Source of the DNA: Rhodospirillaceae bacterium
GTDB taxonomy: Bacteria > Pseudomonadota > Alphaproteobacteria > SP197
DNA: 55,028 nucleotides
NCBI GenBank assembly: GCA_002722885.1
Contig: PBNE01000012.1
Span: forward strand, 1-55,028
Reading direction: 5' to 3'
Part shown: in pieces, positions 52,690 through 55,028 of the stretch
Numbering within the stretch: the first letter of the stretch is position 1
Layout: the number at the start of each line of letters is the position of its first letter
The notes under the pieces: generated by a model
Seen by the model: only the letters and a program-made list of their open reading frames with translations
What the model was told of the DNA's origin: nothing
The model's database searches: none
Translations under genes and position numbers: made by a program

Positions 52690-53988
52690 ATGGGCCGCTA
52701 CGACACGTCGATCGCACGATTCGAGGAGGCCAAGAAGGTTCTCGCGGGCGGTGTATCGAGCAACTTCCGATACCACACGATGCCTGTTCCTCTTGCGATC
52801 GAGCGCGGTGAAGGCGCCTATCTCTGGGATGCGGACGGCAATCGCTATATCGACTTCGTCCTCGGCAACGGCCCCGCCTTTCTGGGTCACAGTCCGGAAC
52901 CAGTGTTAAAGGCCGTCCGAGAATCCCTTGATCAGGGCCAGGCCTTCACAACCGTCCACAAGGCGGAGATCGATCTTGCCCATAGGCTCACCGAACTGAT
53001 CCCCTGCGCCGAGCGGGTCCGTTTCGACGTGTCCGGAACACAGGTCGACCAAATCGCCATGCGCCTGGCTCGTGCTCACACGGGACGGACCAAGGTCGTG
53101 AAGTTCGAAGGGCACTACCACGGCTGGGCCGACAACATCTTCGCCAGTGTCGCGCCGGCGCTCAATGAGGCTGGCCCGCATGACGCCCCGCAGGTTCTCA
53201 ATCAGAGCACCGGACAGCCTGAGAACATCCGGGACAACCTGGTAGTCCAGCCCTACAACAATCTCGCCGTGCTGACGGACACAGTGAATAGCCAGGCCGA
53301 GGAGATAGCAGCGATCGTTCTTGAGCCCGTGGCCTGCAACAGTGGTGTGATTGCGCCCGAACCTGGCTTCCTGGAAAGCATGCGCAAACTCTGCGATGCC
53401 AACGGCATCGTTCTGATTTTCGATGAGGTCATCACCGGCTTCCGTGTGGCTCTGGGCGGCGCTCAGGCACGCTACGGCGTGACCCCGGATGTTGCGGTGT
53501 TCGCCAAAGCTGTGGCTGCTGGCTTCCCACTCGCAGCCATTGCCGGAAAGGCGGACATCATGGAAGGCGTGATGGCTGGGGTCGTCCACGGAGGGACCTA
53601 CAACGGCATCACCTCCAGCGTGGCCGCCTGTCGCGCTTCGGTAGAGATGCTCGCCGCCGACAATGGCGCAATTTACGACAAAGTCGAAAAGGACGGTCAG
53701 GCGCTAATCAGCGGCCTCCAAGAGATCGCGACACGACGCGGGCTGCCGCTCCACACACAGGGTCTTGGCCAGATCTTCTCCACGACCTTCACGGAAAACC
53801 CGCCGCTTCTGAATTATCGTGACTACAAGGCCACCGATGATCCCATGCGGCTGGCCTTTATCCAGGGGCTGCAAAATCGCGGAATCAGGGTCACGGCACG
53901 CGGAACCTGGTTCATGCCTGCTGTGCTGACAGACCAGGACATTACTGATGTTCTGGAGGCTGCCGATGCCAGCGCCTCAGACATTTAG
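52690..53988 (+). CDS. class III aminotransferase / glutamate-1-semialdehyde aminomutase-like PLP enzyme
   Basis: A 432-residue fold-type I PLP enzyme. The usual cofactor segments are present: DVSGTQVDQIAMRLARAHTGR, HYHGWADN, the DEV motif (LIFDEVITGF), and the Schiff-base Lys in VFAKAVAAGFPLAAIAGK. The sequence sits near glutamate-1-semialdehyde 2,1-aminomutase, but NSGTEA is changed (SGTQVDQ), so hemL is not asserted. AGGGATCC precedes ATG 52690. It diverges from the OYE gene and converges with the JmjC gene with a 4-bp overlap of stops. Confidence 0.89.
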   Translation: MGRYDTSIARFEEAKKVLAGGVSSNFRYHTMPVPLAIERGEGAYLWDADGNRYIDFVLGNGPAFLGHSPEPVLKAVRESLDQGQAFTTVHKAEIDLAHRLTELIPCAERVRFDVSGTQVDQIAMRLARAHTGRTKVVKFEGHYHGWADNIFASVAPALNEAGPHDAPQVLNQSTGQPENIRDNLVVQPYNNLAVLTDTVNSQAEEIAAIVLEPVACNSGVIAPEPGFLESMRKLCDANGIVLIFDEVITGFRVALGGAQARYGVTPDVAVFAKAVAAGFPLAAIAGKADIMEGVMAGVVHGGTYNGITSSVAACRASVEMLAADNGAIYDKVEKDGQALISGLQEIATRRGLPLHTQGLGQIFSTTFTENPPLLNYRDYKATDDPMRLAFIQGLQNRGIRVTARGTWFMPAVLTDQDITDVLEAADASASDI

Positions 53989-55028
53989 TCGCTGTCGATC
54001 ACAAGACCGAAGGTTCCGCGTCCAATCATCGCCAGCAAGCAGGTGCGATCGCGGCCATCACCTTGCCAGCACGACCATGTTTTGTGATCAATCCGTTCCC
54101 GTTCGACAATGTCTTGGGCGAATGCAAGCGTCACCGGCGCACTCACACCATCAAAGAAGAGGATCGCTTCTGATTGGTCAGCCCGTGCATAGGCCAGTCG
54201 TGAACCTGACCAGCGTTCCAGCCAACCGCCTTGCGTTAGACATCGCTCGATGGCTTCACGCGTGACCTCGAACTCAAGCGAATCCGGCCCCAGGCGAGGT
54301 AAGGTGACCTGTACACCGATGGCGCGCGTCAGAAGGTCACGATCCTTAAGTGCGTTCTGAAACAAGGCGATCATGCCGCCGAGGTCGTGGTCATCAAGTT
54401 CGTAGGGATTCGACGCTGCCTGACGGCCGTTGTCCCGATAGCGCGGTTCGCTCTCTGTATCACCGAGCCATCGCTCGTCGACAACATCAGCCAGGGCCGC
54501 CACAAGATCGGTTACGCCAGGGCTGCGAAAGCCAATCGAAAGAGTCATTGCGCCCTCGTTGAGAGCAACGCCGTCATGAACCACACCGGGCGGAAGATAT
54601 AGGATGTCGCCGGGCCCAAAGTCACGCGTCTCGATCGGAGAAAAGCCCGCGACCTGTCGCAGCGGCGAACCTTCGACCGGCGCTCCGACAGGCCCGCCCC
54701 AGGACCAACGTCTGTCACCTGCGATCTGGAGCAGGAAAACATCGTACTGGTCTACGTGAGCGCCCACGCCGCCGCCATGGCCCGAAACCGAAATCATCAG
54801 ATCATCAAAGCGCCAACGTGGCAGGAACGAAAAAACGTCGAACAGAGAGTGGAGAGTTGGAAACCACACCTCCATTGCCTGAACGAGAACAGTCCATGCG
54901 ACCTCGCTGTCCCGGATCATGGACTCAAGGCCTTGTAGCGGTCCCTCAGTGACACGGAACGTATCGTTGTCACGTATCACAAGGCGGCTGTCTGCATCGG
55001 GTTCAGCGGCAACATCAAGAACATCCTT
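53985..55028 (-). CDS. JmjC/cupin-8 ribosomal oxygenase family protein (RoxA/YcfD-like), 5' end cut by window
   Basis: The frame runs to the window edge; GTG 54980 is internal, because 16 more codons (VAAEPDADSRL before VIRDNDTF) are open upstream and match the family. The JmjC iron triad is visible as HVD in GVGAHVDQYDVF and the distal His in LPPGVVHDG, in a double-stranded beta-helix. The winged-helix C-terminus is partial or diverged. YcfD hydroxylates an arginine of ribosomal protein L16; assignment as RoxA is likely but the family is broad. It converges with the aminotransferase. Confidence 0.83.
   Translation of the reverse strand, partial: KDVLDVAAEPDADSRLVIRDNDTFRVTEGPLQGLESMIRDSEVAWTVLVQAMEVWFPTLHSLFDVFSFLPRWRFDDLMISVSGHGGGVGAHVDQYDVFLLQIAGDRRWSWGGPVGAPVEGSPLRQVAGFSPIETRDFGPGDILYLPPGVVHDGVALNEGAMTLSIGFRSPGVTDLVAALADVVDERWLGDTESEPRYRDNGRQAASNPYELDDHDLGGMIALFQNALKDRDLLTRAIGVQVTLPRLGPDSLEFEVTREAIERCLTQGGWLERWSGSRLAYARADQSEAILFFDGVSAPVTLAFAQDIVERERIDHKTWSCWQGDGRDRTCLLAMIGRGTFGLVIDSD

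Overview
The window reads as a high-GC chromosomal segment of an alphaproteobacterium, probably Rhodospirillales-like. The strongest clues are the block recG / sdhE / mfd / DUF502 and the ligase-associated repair genes, together with many small-molecule oxidoreductases, dioxygenases, amidohydrolases and SDRs of the kind common in marine or host-associated alphaproteobacteria. This placement is an inference from gene content; there is no rRNA gene. I see no tRNA, CRISPR array, insertion sequence, phage or plasmid backbone.

Layout: 1-1.75 kb, the 3' part of an RTX-type secreted protein whose frame enters through the window edge across a tandem SDPFY repeat. 1.8-9.1 kb, oxidoreductases and hydrolases (GMC, PhyH, DnaJ/TerB, EamA transporter, cupin, polysaccharide deacetylase) with three decayed genes. 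9.1-11.2 kb, a tungsten-type aldehyde:ferredoxin oxidoreductase overlapping a MoaD/ThiS protein. 11.3-16.8 kb, a MORN/peptidoglycan-binding/trypsin fusion, a lipoprotein, an SDR behind a TetR-like palindrome, a broken PKHD hydroxylase and a FrnE/DsbA protein. 16.8-23.5 kb, mfd, sdhE, recG and DUF502. 23.6-25.1 kb, a type III polyketide synthase coupled to an isoprenylcysteine-methyltransferase-like enzyme. 25.2-33.3 kb, an HD protein, VOC protein and SDR, then the divergent ligase-associated repair set (PdeM and helicase on -, exonuclease and ATP-dependent DNA ligase on +). 33.3-37.8 kb, a minus-strand run M20 peptidase, gamma-glutamyltransferase, two DsbA-like proteins. 37.9-42.6 kb, an HExxH protein, a methyltransferase, amidase, creatininase and a dead methyltransferase. 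42.6-55 kb, inositol-phosphatase-like, GST, acyl-CoA dehydrogenase, TPR protein, TauD dioxygenase, TPP enzyme plus hotdog thioesterase, SDR, a broken secreted protein, an OYE-type 2-enoate reductase, a PLP aminotransferase and a partial JmjC ribosomal oxygenase.

Genes are packed tightly: many same-strand neighbours overlap by 4 bp (ATGA or GTGA), suggesting translational coupling. The most unexpected property is decay. At least six genes (GNAT, molybdopterin-binding protein, PKHD hydroxylase, class I methyltransferase, a small secreted protein, an amidohydrolase stub), plus two weaker cases, carry in-frame stops or frameshifts while the rest of each reading frame stays recognisable. Several have two or more independent lesions, including nonsense substitutions, which fits ongoing gene loss better than sequencing error.

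The candidates for less-described biology are the MORN/PGBD/protease fusion, the two-gene AOR + MoaD unit, the type III PKS + methyltransferase cassette, the SDPFY-repeat RTX protein and the peptidase/GGT/DsbA run. I did not find a clearly new multi-gene defence or mobile system.
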